64,000 nt of DNA. Source: Marchantia polymorpha subsp. ruderalis (lineage: Eukaryota; Streptophyta; Marchantiopsida; Marchantiales; Marchantiaceae). Position 1 is the first letter of the stretch, and the number at the start of each line of letters is the position of its first letter. The DNA is taken from contig AP031358.1 of assembly GCA_037833965.1 (NCBI GenBank), positions 6,022,001 through 6,086,000 on the forward strand, in the 5' to 3' direction. The notes under the pieces are model-generated. The model was not told the origin of the DNA and searched no databases. It worked only from the letters and a program-made list of their open reading frames with translations. A program made the translations under genes and the position numbers. This document shows positions 29,947 through 41,376 of the stretch, piece by piece.

Positions 29947-32077
29947 TGTGCCCTCAAATCCGAGCACTCGGTTTGCAAGTTGCACAACAACTCCTCATCC
30001 TCCTTGCGGGCTCTTTGACTTTCCTCTAAGGCGCGCGTTTGGCGCGCAAGCTCGGCTGCTAGGACTTTGTTCTGTCTCCGCTCCTCCTGCAGTTCCGACT
30101 CGATCTTTGCCCGTATTAGTTCGGCCTCCGCCTGACTCTTCGTCGCCGCATCCTCCTTCTGCTGCTGCAAGGCTTGGTACAGCTTCTGGGTGACCGCCAG
30201 GTGTTGTCGGAGGGCGGTGTTCCTATCCACATATACTCCGCACCTAGAGGCCCACCTTGCCACCTTGCTCCTCGTCCTTCGCCTGATTGTCTCCACATAA
30301 GACTGCGGTTTTAAGGCACTTGCGTATTTGGATGTCTTGCGATCCAGATATCGCAGGAGTGGAACTATCTGTTCGCACAGCACCCCTGTTGGCGTTTTCT
30401 GCACCGAATCCTCTTCTTGCTCTTCCGAGCTCGTCTCATCCTCAGTCTCGAGGATCTCAGTCGCCACCGAATCCCTTGGCGACTCCCTGGAACTGTGGCG
30501 CGCAGCAGCTTCCGCTGCGACTGCTGCTCCACTGCCTGCTAAAATATCCAGGGCAGTGGGAGATCCCACTGCTTGAGCCCCTGTTCCGGCTTGATCTTCG
30601 GTTTGTGAAGGGGTCGACGCCGCATTGACTTTTGTCACTCTTGATCCGCCCGCTTCTGCTGCCTGTCCTTCCGGCGCAATCTGCGCGGAAGGTGTCCTTG
30701 CTGAAGGTGCGTCCGCCGAAGGCGTCCGCACACTCGTCGTTGGCCCCATCCGTCTCGCAGTCGGCGAATCCGGCTGACTCTCTGTTGTCCGACTCGCAGT
30801 CGGCCGACCAGCAGTTGTCCGACTGGGAGTCGGATACACCCTGCGCGTCTTGACTCCACTTGGCCTGTTTGCTGGTGGCGTTCTTCCAGAAGTGCCTTCC
30901 GCCGAAGACGACCCTCTGAGGATTGTTGGCTCGTCAGCCAAACTCTCTTTTGCTTCCGGCCTGCTGTCCGGTTCAACGCGCCGTTCAGTTGGCCTTCCTT
31001 CCGCTTGTCGACCTTCAGTCATCCGACTCGCAGTCGGCCGGTCGTCAGTCCGTCCATCTCCTCCCGAAGGCCGTGGTGCCTTCTGTGCAGAGGTTTCTGC
31101 CGTCTTCCCTAGGACCTGAGCAATTATCTCTTCCTGTGTGAGATTCCGCCGGGTCGGAGTTCGCCTGGTCTCCTCAGTAACAGTTGGCATTCTGCGTGCC
31201 CTTTGTTTTGGTCGACTGTGAGGCTCGGGGGTGGGCCGACCACGAGTCGGCGCAGCTGGTACTTCCGGCTGCCTGTCCTCAGGTCTCTCATCCCACTTCC
31301 GCTTGCGCGGAATGCGCTCACTTCGACGTTCTTCTGCTGCTCTGGCTGGAGCCGGAGCCGGAGGCGTACTGGGAGGTTCCTCGTCCGGATCCGTGTCTAC
31401 TTCGGCCTCCCTCGAATATCTACCTGGATAAGTCCGGCTCAGCTGCGGAAACCGAGTTTTCTCAGCATTCGTCAAACATCCCATCGCCCGGTAAAACACG
31501 ATTAAGTAAGGCGATAGATGATTGAGCGTTCCTCCCCTCTCTTCTTGCGCATGTTGGCGCGTCACCTTCCACAGGAGCCGTGCCCAATGCACCGGAGCTC
31601 CTGACAACACTAGCTCCACGAACTCTACCTGCCAACCATGCATGTAAGCGGTCTTGGTCGGCTGCAATATCTGCAGCAATGCCGTCGCGACATTTCTCCG
31701 CAATCGATCCTTGTAATCCCGTGTCCGGAAACCGTTCTTGGGATGTCTAGCCACCTTGAAGAGCTCATTGTAAGAGACTTCTTCCTCCTGGGACACTTTC
31801 ACGCTGTCGGCCTCGAAGAGGAGATCCCCTTCCTCGCCGGCACACCTGCCCAACACCTGCGCCCAATTGCAAATGTCCCATCTCTCTGGGTGTGGGCGAA
31901 ATCCGCGAGAAGGCTTGTGTCTCTCTTGCAGATACTCGCGCACCATCTCCGGACATGTCCAATTCCACCCCCAGAGGAGAAAATCGAGCTTCAGCCTCGT
32001 CAGCACATCTTGAAATGCGCGTAGACCGATCTGCGGCACCCTGAGTGGAGACACTCGCAGCTGGGGAACCTTCGACA
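29947..32077 (-). CDS. LTR-encoded ORF of family B (partial, interrupted by family A insertion)
   Basis: Open frame from ATG 32077 (MSKVPQLRVSPLRVPQIGLRAF) to the insertion junction; the frame also extends upstream of that ATG without a better start. Aligned to family A it keeps LDFLLWGWN, GFRTRDYKDRLRR, HGWQVEFVELVLSGAPVHWA, GGTLNHLSPYLIVFYR and LLRYLDRK, while the Pro/Ser/Thr-rich middle is unrelated in detail (repeats of PSRTTAGRPTASRTTESQP type). Conservation of the head and tail but not the middle is what a real folded head, disordered linker and coiled-coil tail would give. Function unknown. Confidence 0.7.
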
Positions 32078-33432
32078 TTGCGTTGCCTGCACACACAAAA
32101 GTTCTCCCTTTCGCTCGCTCTCTCACAATCGCCACTGCGCGTCGGCCACTCAAGCACTGACTGCTCACTCTCTCTGCGCTCGTTCAAGATCGCTACTCCC
32201 AAGTCTTTCAAGGTCCGCCAAGATCCTTGTGCAACTCGTCTCCGCACTCTCTACTCTCACTACAGGTCGCTCCGCCCTTGCGCGTAATCTTGGAACTGGA
32301 AATTGCAAAGTCAAGAATGAGAGAATGAGACTGGAGCGCAGTCTTTTCTTCTCCGATTTCAAGAACGTCCAACGTTCTTACTGGTTGCAACGTACGCAGC
32401 CGGCTATACGGCTTAACGGTTCGCCCTTTGCATGCGCGAATTCACGTCTCCGCATTGCGCGCATTCGCATGCTTAAACGTTGAATTCTCCCGCCGCCGCC
32501 ACCTTCCGGACTCGAGTCCGCTGCAGGGTATACGTCGACCCTGTTGTCTTTTCCTAACCCGCCCTTCTCCGGAGGCGTGTCGCCGCTGGTGCGTTCATTA
32601 TCCGTCGGCGCCTTGCTGGAGGCGCACATCCAGTCGGATCGAATTATGCCGGCGCGCAGTCGTACCGCCTATTTTGTCCTTTATGCCTCGTCCGTTGCTG
32701 CCGGCGCATATCCGCCAGCACAACTCATGTCAGCGCATCCGGCCGTCAGCGCCACGTCGGATGCGTACATCCGACCGGCGCTTTCCTTCCATGAACAGCC
32801 GCCAAAGGCGCTTCCGACTCTGAGTGGGTTTCCTCCTATGAGCGCGCGATTCCACCGAAGGCGCATCGCCGAGGGCGTCCGGGAATCCTTTCCGGCTGTG
32901 AACCCTAGCGCGAACGGCGCATGTCCGGCTACGAGTTTTCCGACGCCCATAACTTCTCCATTCCTGATCCATCTCCGACGCTCTTGGACTCGTTAGAACG
33001 AGCATCCCGAGCTCTTTCTAATGCAACTTCAACCAACTGGATCTACCGTGTATCCCGATTGTTATGAAGGTTTTCCCTTTTCGTGCTAGCGGCGCTTCGC
33101 CGAAGGCGCACTCATGGTCGGATGCCTTTAGAGGTCCGGGCCCTTCTCCTGACGTCTTTAGCAAAACCTCCTCCTGAGGTGTCTGCGCCGGAAGCGTAGC
33201 TTCCTTATACGCTAGAGGCGCGTGAATAGAGACACCTCAAAAAGGAGCTTTTGCCGAAGGCGCCGAAGACGTTGGCGTTGGTACATCCGACTACGTGATT
33301 CTTTGTGCCCTCGTGACGATCTCATCAATCCACTCTATTTAGCGTACCCTTCTCTAGCTACAAACACTGCTTTGGTACTAGTTTTCTAAATTGTTTAAAT
33401 TCTGCAAAAAAAACAAAAAGTGTGTTACCACA
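29947..33432 (-). repeat. Family B LTR, U3 and most of its ORF (partial)
   Basis: On the minus strand it begins TGTGGTAACACACTTTTTG at 33432 and continues through a GC-rich U3 into the ORF, where the family A insertion cuts it at 29946. It shares layout and ORF protein with family A but little continuous DNA identity. It is inserted in reverse within another family B LTR, which starts at 33433. Confidence 0.85.
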
Positions 33433-33612
33433 GGACGCCTTCGGCGGACGCACCTTCAGCAAGGACACCTTCCGCGCAGATTGCGCCGGAAGGACAGGCA
33501 GAAGAAGCGGGCGGTTCAAGAGTGACAAAAGTCACTGCGGCGTCGACCGGCGGAAGGAAGGCCAACTGAACGGCGCGTTGAACCGGACAGCAGGCCGGAA
33601 GCAGAAGAGAGT

Positions 33613-35031
33613 TTGGCTGACGAGCCAACAATCCTCAGAGGGTCGTCTTCGGCGGAAGGCACTTCTGGAAGAACGCCACCAGCAAACAGGCCAAGTGGAG
33701 TCAAGACGCGCAGGGTGTATCCGACTCCCAGTCGGACAACTGCTGGTCGGCCGACTGCGAGTCGGACAACAGAGAGTCAGCCGGATTCGCCGACTGCGAG
33801 ACGGATGGGGCCAACGACGAGTGTGCGGACGCCTTCGGCGGACGCACCTTCAGCAAGGACACCTTCCGCGCAGATTGCGCCGGAAGGACAGGCAGCAGAA
33901 GCGGGCGGATCAAGAGTGACAAAAGTCACTGCGGCGTCGACCCCTTCACAAACCGAAGATCGAGCCGGAACAGGGGCTCAAGCAGTGGGATCTCCCACTG
34001 CCCTGGATATTTTAGCAGGCAGTGGAGCAGCAGTCGCAGCGGAAGCTGCTGCGCGCCACAGTTCCAGGGAGTCGCCAAGGGATTCGGTGGCGACTGAAAT
34101 CCTCGAGACTGAGGATGATACGAGCTCGAAAGAGCTGGAAGCGGATTCGGTGCAGAAAACGCCAACAGGGGTGCTGTGCGAACAGATAGTTCCACTCCTG
34201 CGATATCTGGATCGCAAGACATCCAAATACGCAAGTGCCTTAAAACCGCAGTCTTATGTGGAGACTATCAGGCGAAGGACGAGGATCAAGGTGGCAAAGT
34301 GGGCCTCTAGTTGCCAAGTATATGTGGATAGGAACACCGCCCTCCGACAACACCTGGCGGTCACCCAGAAGCTATACCAAGCCTTGCAGCAGCAGAAGGA
34401 GGATGCGGCGACGAAAAGTCAGGCGGATGCCGAACTAATACGGGCAAAGATCGAGTCGGAATTGCAGGAGGAGCGGAGACAGAACCAAGTCCTAGCAGCC
34501 GAGCTTGCGCGCCAGACGCGCGCCTTAGAAGAAAGTCAAAGAGCCCGCAAGGAGGATGAGGAGTTGTTGTGCAACTTGCAATCCGAGTGCTCGGATTTGA
34601 GGGCACAACGTGCGGGATTAGAAATGCAGCTGGCCGAGGTGGAGAGCAGCTGCAGGGCGCGAGGAGAGTTGGCGGCACAGGTGACTCGTTGTCTAAAAGG
34701 ATACGCCCATTGGGAGGTGGCAGCTCAAGAGAGGATTACACTCCGGGAGTTCGAGCTTCGGGCGGCGGCATTGACGGAGGGTGACAGTCGGAGTCGGCGG
34801 CGAGTGGCGAGAAAATTAGAAACCTTCTTGTCGGGTGCGCGCGACACTATGGCGCACTTGCAGTCGGAAGTCACCACAGCGCTCCGACGCCTGGGGTTAC
34901 GCAGCCGGTTGGAAGACTGGCACGGTAGAGATAGTAAGCGGAGCAGTCCGGCGCGCAGGAGGCGCAGCACCGGATCTGCTGAGTGCAGTAGAGTAGTTTG
35001 GTTTCGCGCAGATGCTGCGAGTGGTAGATAG
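33613..35031 (+). pseudogene. LTR ORF of family B, C-terminal part
   Basis: About 470 codons without an ATG at the left end: disordered Pro/Ser/Thr-rich part, then EQIVPLLRYLDRKTSKYA, a coiled coil, CLKGYAHWEV and the ending STGSAECSRVVWFRADAASGR. The N-terminal part is separated by the reverse family B insertion, so it is a remnant, though its tail shows how well the protein end is kept between families. Confidence 0.75.
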
Positions 35032-35064
35032 GATAGCGTAGTGCTAGTTAGGATCTTTTGAGAG

Positions 35065-35072
35065 TATAAAGT
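35065..35072 (+). promoter_or_regulatory. TATA box of family B LTR
   Basis: TATAAAGT lies 34 bp after the ORF stop, the same place as in family A. This confirms that the ORF is in U3 in both families. Confidence 0.65.
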
Positions 35073-35750
35073 AGATCAAGGCGTTTTGCCTTGGGACTCT
35101 TCCAGTTTCGGAAGTGCAGATCAGGAACTCACTTTCTTGGCGTGTTTGTGCATTTTGGTCCTGGCACCACGTAGAGAAGCTGCAGCATAGCGAAGTTACC
35201 GTATGTTGTAGTTGAAGGCCTTCGGCTGAATGTTCAGAGCTAGTACCCGGTTAGAGACTTGAGTAGTGCGGATCTGCACCTGCGGGTGATTTCTGATGCT
35301 CAGAGCCGGCTGCGAGTTAGATACTTGAACAGTTCCCCCTTACTCCTTCGAGTGACATATCCTGATTGTACTCCTACGGGAAGTTTCCCCTGAATGCCAA
35401 TGTGAAGTTTCATTACTTCGTGTAAACCTTGGTTTGTAATTCAGGTTGTGTGTGCGTTACTGGATCGTGTTTTCAGTAAGTTCTCAGTCGGGTCTGCACT
35501 CCCTGCGTTTGGTGTGATAGTCGAGGGTGACGTCCACGGCGTATGTAGAGGCTTCGTTCCGAAGTGGGAAGTCCAGTCCGGGTACCCCCGCTAGTTCCTG
35601 GCGGAAGGGCAGTAAAAGCCGGAGTGGGAGGCACTACCTGCAGAACCTCTGAGTGAACTTGTGAGACACTTTCCTCCTGAAATCCGAAGCGGAGGTCCTG
35701 ACCGACCTCCGAGTTGTGCTTTTTGCCAGTTTCAGGTGTGTGTGTGTGTG

Positions 35751-38700
35751 TGTAATAACCCACTAAAGGCTAAAACTGCAATATAGTGGTAGAAAGGTCG
35801 AACCCACAGGGACAGAGGAACACACAGGGTACAAAGTGTCACGTTTTAACAGACTATTGAGGAGTTTGAATTCTCAGGCAACTGTCACTCCCAGAAATAC
35901 TGCAAGTGTCCACTCGGAGCGCACTCGGAGGTCGCACAGTGCAGCGTAAAACACACACACACACACACACCTGAAACTACAGAAACACAACCCAGAGACC
36001 CGTTAGGACCTCTACTTCAAGATTTCAGGGGGAAAGTCTCTCACGAGCACACTCGGCAAAGCTGCGGGCAGTGACTTCCAACTCCGGCTTTTACAACACT
36101 TCCACTAGCTTGCTGCTAGTGTAGGAAACCCGGTTTGGACTACCTACTTCGGATCGAAGTCACTCAGACGCGGTGAACAACACTCTCAACTCACAAAACG
36201 CGCAGAGAACACAGGTCCGCACTGAAGGACTCACTGTGAAACATTCCAGTAACACAACAACAGTCTATTGAAGAGTTTGAATTCTCAGGCACTTGTCATT
36301 CCCAGAAATACTACAGGGGTTACCCTCAAGGCACCTGCTGCAGCGTAACCTGAATTTACAACCAAGGCTTACACGAAGTAACAAAACTTCACTTTGGCAT
36401 TCAGGGGAAAAATCCCAAAGGAGTACAATCAGAAAGAAACACTCGAAGGTGTAGGGGCGAAACTGTTCAAGTATCTAACTAGTCACTGGCTCTGAGCATC
36501 GGCAGTCACCCGCAGGTGCAGTTCCGAACTACTCAAGTCTCTAACCAATGTACTAGCTCTGAACATTCGGCCGCAGGCCTTCAGCTACAAAATGCGGAAC
36601 GCTAAGTTGTAACTCCTCGTGCGTGGTGACAGAGCTCAAGGACACAAACACGCAAAGGAAATGGGTTCCTGATCTGCACTTCTGATGGGAAAGAACCCCA
36701 GGCAAAACGCCTGGAACTATTTTATACCTTCTAAATCCTACCTAGCACTACACGGCACTACGCTACACGCCTGCACGGAACCACGCTACACTACACTCCG
36801 CGGAACCTGTACTACGTCTCCTGCGCGGCCGACTGCCGCGCACTAACTCTCTACCCTGCCACTCTTCCGCTCGACTGCGCAGTCCCAACCGCTGCAACGC
36901 CGCGGACACCTCCCCCTCGAGGGCGGACATGGTATCCTGTGCCTTCGACAGGAAGGCCTCGAGCTTCTTTGCTACCTTCCGCCGACTCCTACTGTCGCCT
37001 GACAACAACCCGGCTGCGCGCAATTCAAACTCACGCAGTGTGAGTTTCTCCTGCGCCTTCACTTCCCAGTGGGCGTAGCCCTTGAGACAGTGGGCGACTC
37101 GCCTCGCCGTCTCCACCTTCGTGCGATCCGCCTCCTTCCTGCGATCCTCTTCGATCGTCACTAATTGCGATTCGGCTTCGGCACGTTGCGCTCTCAATTC
37201 GCCACACTCTGACTGCAAACTGCGGATTAATTCTTCATCCGCCTGCCGTGCGAGCTTACATTGTTCCAACAACCGCGTCTGTCGCACGAGCTCCTCTGAC
37301 AAAATCCGATTCTGGACCTGCTCAGAATCGAGTGCTTCCTTGACCTTCACTTGCTCCTTGGTGAGCTCGCCCAGTTTCTCATCCTTCATCTTCTCGGAGT
37401 GCTTGTAGAATTTCTGATTAAGCTTGTACTGTCCCCACAAGCACTCATGCTTCTCCTTCAAGTCCCTCAACTCCTGGTCCACTCTAGCTAATAGCTTGCT
37501 GGTGTGGACTTTAGTGCGAGTCCTCTTGTGCACTAACTCGATGTAAGATCCCGGCTGGAGTGGGTCGGCGTATTTATCGACCTTGCGATCCAAGTACCGC
37601 AGCAACGGAATCACCTGCTCAGAGAGCGCCGCCGCCGGCGCTCCAACAATTTCCTCCTCCTCCTCCTCGGTGTCTTCTGCTCCTGACATTTCTTCCGTGG
37701 AGCCTCCGTCGTCATCATCCGAGTGGAGAATTTCAGTCGCCATTGAATGCGTCGGCGACTGCCCCGAGTGGGGCTGCACGTCCTCGACGTGTGCTGCCTG
37801 CGAAGGCACGGCTGCAGCCTCGCTGCTCGTCGCCAAAATGTCTAAGGCGGAAGGCGAATGTATCCGAGCGGCATCCCCGTCGCTCGCTGGTTGATTGCCT
37901 CCCGCATTCTCTCTGTCGCCGTCGTCCGTCGCCGGAGGCGATCGAGCGGAGGGTGGCTGCGCGGGGTTGGATTGCGCATCGCGCATCGAGATGTCGTCCC
38001 GCGGACAGTCACTCCGCTCCTCCGTCTGCTGCTCCCTCGATCGGTCCGTGGAGGCTGTGCCCGGCCCGTGCGCAGGCGCATTTGCCGGCGCCTTGTCCGC
38101 CGCAGGCGTAGCGCCGCGGACATCTATCGCCGAAGGCGACATGGCCGGGGGCCGCACGCCCGATGTTCCTTGGCCTATAGGCCCTACTGCCGAAGGCGCA
38201 TCTATCGGCGGACTTCCCGCCGATGGTGCGGCCTCCGCACGCTCTCTGCTCGTGTCCCCTCGGCTCGAAGGCCCTGGCGCCGAAGGCGCGAATTGCGGCG
38301 CGTGGTGCGCCGGAGGGTCTGGCCCCGAGGGCCGGTGTCTCGTAGGCGGTTCTTCCGCCGGCTCCTTCCCCTTCCTACGTTGGAACGGGGGTGATTCTTG
38401 CCTGTGCACAGGCGGCACGTGCGGGGGTGTTCTGTGCACAGGTGACCTGTGCACAGGCGACCTGTGCACAGGCGGACTGCTCCTTCCCACGCGTAAGCGT
38501 AGATCCACGTCCACTTGTGTTCGCCGGTCCGCGGAGGCTCGTCCGTCCGCGGAGGTTCGCCTGTGCGCAAACGGAACCTCTGTCCGCATCGCACGTGGTA
38601 ACTCCGGAGGCCCTTGGCCCGTAGGCGGCCTCTCTCCCGACGAGATTGCAGCGTGGCCCGTCGCTCCTGCGGTCGTCCGCGCTTCCTCTCGCCTCTCTGG

Positions 38701-41131
38701 CGACGCACTTCCTATCTCCGTCGCAATCGTCGCCGTGTCTGCACTGTCAGCTGGTAACACCAGTCTGCGTGCCTTCTGCTTCGGCCGGCTGTATGGCTCG
38801 CACAGCGGCCGCGGTCGAATGGGAGCAGAGGGTTCTTGATGCTGCTCCTCTTCGGACTCTTCCCTCCATCGCCGCTTCCGCGGCACTCGCGCTGCAGGAG
38901 TGTGTCGCCCTTCGTCCCTCCGTCTTGATGGGGTAGAAGTCGGTGACTCCTCTGCGTCAGTATCGACCTCGTTCTCCCGCACATACTTCCCGGGATGGTC
39001 GATGGACAATGGCGGAAAATGTTCAAGCTCTGCCGCTGTCAAACAATTCCGCTGTCGATAAAAATTGATGAGGAAAGGAGAAAGATGGTTTAGAGCTCCC
39101 CCCTTCTCCTCAAACGCGTGCTGTCGCATCACCCTGTGCAGGATGCTCGCCCAGTGAATTGGAGTTCCCTCGATGACGCACTCCACAAAAGAGACCTGCC
39201 ACAATGTGATGTAGCAGGCGCGGTGCGGCTGCAGTAATTGCATCAGCGCCGCGGACAAAGTCCGGCGAAATCGATCCTTGTAATCACGGGTCCTGTACCC
39301 ATTCTTGGTGGACCTCCCGGTCTTGAACAGTTCCACAAATTGCGCCTCTTCCTGCTTGGTCACCTTGATGCTCTCACTGTCGAAAAGGAGATGCCCTGGC
39401 ATGCCAGCACATCTTCCCAACGCCTGCGCCCAATCTTGGACTGTCCACCGGTCAACATGCGGACGCAATCCGCGCGAGGGTGGTCCCTGTGGCTCTAGCC
39501 ACTCGCGCACCATATTCGCGCAGATGTAATTCCATCCCCATAGCAAGAAATCGAGCTTTCTTGCTATTAAGCGCTCCTCGAAAGCGCGCAGCCCGTTCTG
39601 CGGCAGGCGAAGTGGCACCATCCGCAATCTGCTCGGTCTCGTCATTGCGTTCCTGGGGTTCGCTCGCCCGCTCATTCTACTTCCGCACTGTCCGCGTTTC
39701 TTTCTCTCTCGGCAAACTCTAATCGCTCTCAATTCCAAATCACGCGCACTCACTTCTCCCTCAATCAACAAGAAATCTCCTGTGCGACGACGACGAGAAT
39801 GTTCCGCAGCCAGCAGATGGATGCGCGCAGCGCGCACAAGAGATTGGAATCGCGAATTCAAGAATGGGACGTTCTCCGCCGCCCGGTCGAAAGTCATGGT
39901 CGTCTCTTGGTCGTGAAGAACGTCTCACTTGATGGCCGCGCCGGCTGTACGCTGGAACGGTCTTCGCTCTCACGCGCGGCTTCACGCTCCGCCGTCGTCG
40001 ATTAAACTCTCACGCTCGAATTGGCGGATTTGAAATCCGCGAGCGTGTCACCCTGCGGACATGGGGGCGTAGCGCCGAAGGCGAGTTTTCCGCCTTGCGC
40101 GGTACACTTGTTCGTACCGCCCTTCGGCCAATCTCCTTCTGCCTTGACGCGTGCGTCCGCATGTCGGACAAAAATTCAACTCCTGCCTGTGCGCAGGCAG
40201 GGGCCTCGGCGGATCCTCCGCCGGTGCGGAACTCCATCCTCCTGCGCACAGGCGTTCGCCTGTGCGCCGGCGAATTTTGTCCGCGGCGCTGTGCTGGCGC
40301 GGAAGGCGTTGACCGTGGTCAGCCGTCTCCGTCCAGTCTGTCCGTTCCTTGTCTCTCCGTCGGCGCTTCCGCCGCCGCAACTATGTCCGTCCAAGAGCGC
40401 ATCCACCCGTGCCGTCCGCACGGTCCGTGCCGATGGGATTACTCTGGCGGCCGTACGTGGCGCCGCGCTGGCGCGGAAGGCGCCGTACACTTTCTACCTC
40501 ACAAGGCGCATTTCTAGGGCCCAAGGCGGATTTTCCGCCGACGCCGAAGTGCCTGTGCACAGGCGTTCGCCTGTGCGTAGGCGGACTTCGCGCCTTCCCT
40601 AACCCTACTTCGCCTGTGCACAGGCGAACGCCTTCGTCCGTGCATAGGACAAAACTTGAATCCCCCTTCCGCGTAGGCGGAATTCGCGCCAGTGGCGAAA
40701 TCCTTCCGCCGTAGGCGACCGCCTCCGTTTCTTCCAGTAGCGATAACTCCCTAGGTCCTTGTCCGTTCCAAGCGTTCTTGGGCTCGTTAGAATCAGCGCG
40801 TCAAGCTCTTTCCAACGGGACCCAACTTGGTCAAGGCGCCTGAGGGTTTACCTAATTACGGGGGTTTCCCTACAGCCGCGGACGCAACCTCCGAAGGCGG
40901 GTTTTGCGCCTTGCGCCGTAGAGATCTTAACTGCGGAGCTCGCAGGGAGGGTGGTGCCTGTGCTTGGTGCGGCACCCCAAATCCCAGATTCTACAAGATC
41001 CCTCGAGAATCCCCGCGATCTTCCGGATTCACTCTGTTTTGATGTACCGAAGGCTATTTACAATGCTTCCATGGTACAGTTTTCCAAAAATGTTTTAATT
41101 TCCTCAAAATTGCCAAAAGTGGGGTACCACA
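35751..41131 (-). repeat. Solo family A LTR (5,381 bp), TSD GTGTG
   Basis: Whole reverse LTR from TGTAATAACCC to GGGGTACCACA. Flanks GTGTG at 35746-35750 and 41132-41136 form a 5-bp duplication inside the TG microsatellite of a family B LTR. It has no internal region. It keeps a TATA box (minus, 36719-36726) and a fully open LTR ORF. Confidence 0.93.
36763..39897 (-). CDS. LTR-encoded ORF, intact copy in a solo LTR (1,044 aa)
   Basis: ATG at 39897 (MTFDRAAENVPF), stop at 36763. Layout: variable basic N-terminus (1-74); conserved head (about 75-300) with LDFLLWGWNYICANMVREWL, DWAQALGRCAG, GYRTRDYKDRFRR, WQVSFVECVIEGTPIHWAS and LNHLSPFLINFYR; disordered Pro/Ser/Arg-rich part (about 300-720) with SPVHR repeats; acidic patch SDDDDGG...EDTEEEEEE (about 725-745); EQVIPLLRYLDRKVDKYA (about 760); coiled coil (about 800-930); basic tail. 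The head faintly recalls the plant transposon protein domain found in Athila-type extra ORFs (Pfam Transposase_32); that is an impression to test. No signal peptide or membrane span is seen, so a nuclear or cytoplasmic protein is likely. Confidence 0.75.
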   Translation of the reverse strand: MTFDRAAENVPFLNSRFQSLVRAARIHLLAAEHSRRRRTGDFLLIEGEVSARDLELRAIRVCRERKKRGQCGSRMSGRANPRNAMTRPSRLRMVPLRLPQNGLRAFEERLIARKLDFLLWGWNYICANMVREWLEPQGPPSRGLRPHVDRWTVQDWAQALGRCAGMPGHLLFDSESIKVTKQEEAQFVELFKTGRSTKNGYRTRDYKDRFRRTLSAALMQLLQPHRACYITLWQVSFVECVIEGTPIHWASILHRVMRQHAFEEKGGALNHLSPFLINFYRQRNCLTAAELEHFPPLSIDHPGKYVRENEVDTDAEESPTSTPSRRRDEGRHTPAARVPRKRRWREESEEEQHQEPSAPIRPRPLCEPYSRPKQKARRLVLPADSADTATIATEIGSASPERREEARTTAGATGHAAISSGERPPTGQGPPELPRAMRTEVPFAHRRTSADGRASADRRTQVDVDLRLRVGRSSPPVHRSPVHRSPVHRTPPHVPPVHRQESPPFQRRKGKEPAEEPPTRHRPSGPDPPAHHAPQFAPSAPGPSSRGDTSRERAEAAPSAGSPPIDAPSAVGPIGQGTSGVRPPAMSPSAIDVRGATPAADKAPANAPAHGPGTASTDRSREQQTEERSDCPRDDISMRDAQSNPAQPPSARSPPATDDGDRENAGGNQPASDGDAARIHSPSALDILATSSEAAAVPSQAAHVEDVQPHSGQSPTHSMATEILHSDDDDGGSTEEMSGAEDTEEEEEEIVGAPAAALSEQVIPLLRYLDRKVDKYADPLQPGSYIELVHKRTRTKVHTSKLLARVDQELRDLKEKHECLWGQYKLNQKFYKHSEKMKDEKLGELTKEQVKVKEALDSEQVQNRILSEELVRQTRLLEQCKLARQADEELIRSLQSECGELRAQRAEAESQLVTIEEDRRKEADRTKVETARRVAHCLKGYAHWEVKAQEKLTLREFELRAAGLLSGDSRSRRKVAKKLEAFLSKAQDTMSALEGEVSAALQRLGLRSRAEEWQGRELVRGSRPRRRRSTGSAECSVAWFRAGV

Positions 41132-41376
41132 GTGTGTGTGTTGAGTGACCAAGCTGTACCGTGCATCCTCCGAGCATCCTCCGAGTTGAGATCCTCCTCC
41201 GAGTCGAGCCGCCGAGTCGAGCACTGCAGTATTTCTGGGAGTGACAGTCGCCTAGAATTCAAACTCTACAAAAGTCTGTTAAACGTGACACTTTTACTCT
41301 GTGTGTTGCCTCTGTCCCTTCGGGTTCGATCTTTTTACCACCATACTGCAGTTTTAGCCTTTGGTGGGTTATTACA
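41132..41376 (+). repeat. Family B LTR, second copy, right part
   Basis: Continues from 35750 after the solo LTR: rest of the TG run, a CTCCGAG-rich stretch, then GCAGTATTTCTGGGAGTGACAG and the terminal GGTGGGTTATTACA at 41376. The family A sequence that follows is the older target. Confidence 0.88.

Larger units (their letters stand above)
33433..35750 (+). repeat. Family B LTR, second copy, left visible part
   Basis: Plus-strand family B LTR starting within the ORF, right after the reverse family B piece. It contains the ORF end (35031), TATA at 35065 and a leader with the same order of motifs as family A (GAAGGCCTTCGGC, TTCAGAGCTAGTAC, TG microsatellite). A solo family A LTR interrupts it in the TG run at 35750; it resumes at 41132. 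Confidence 0.88.

Noticed and set aside
36763-39897. Calling the LTR ORF an envelope gene or a transposase
   Set aside because: No signal peptide, membrane span, fusion peptide or catalytic triad is visible; the head's resemblance to a plant transposon protein domain is only an impression.
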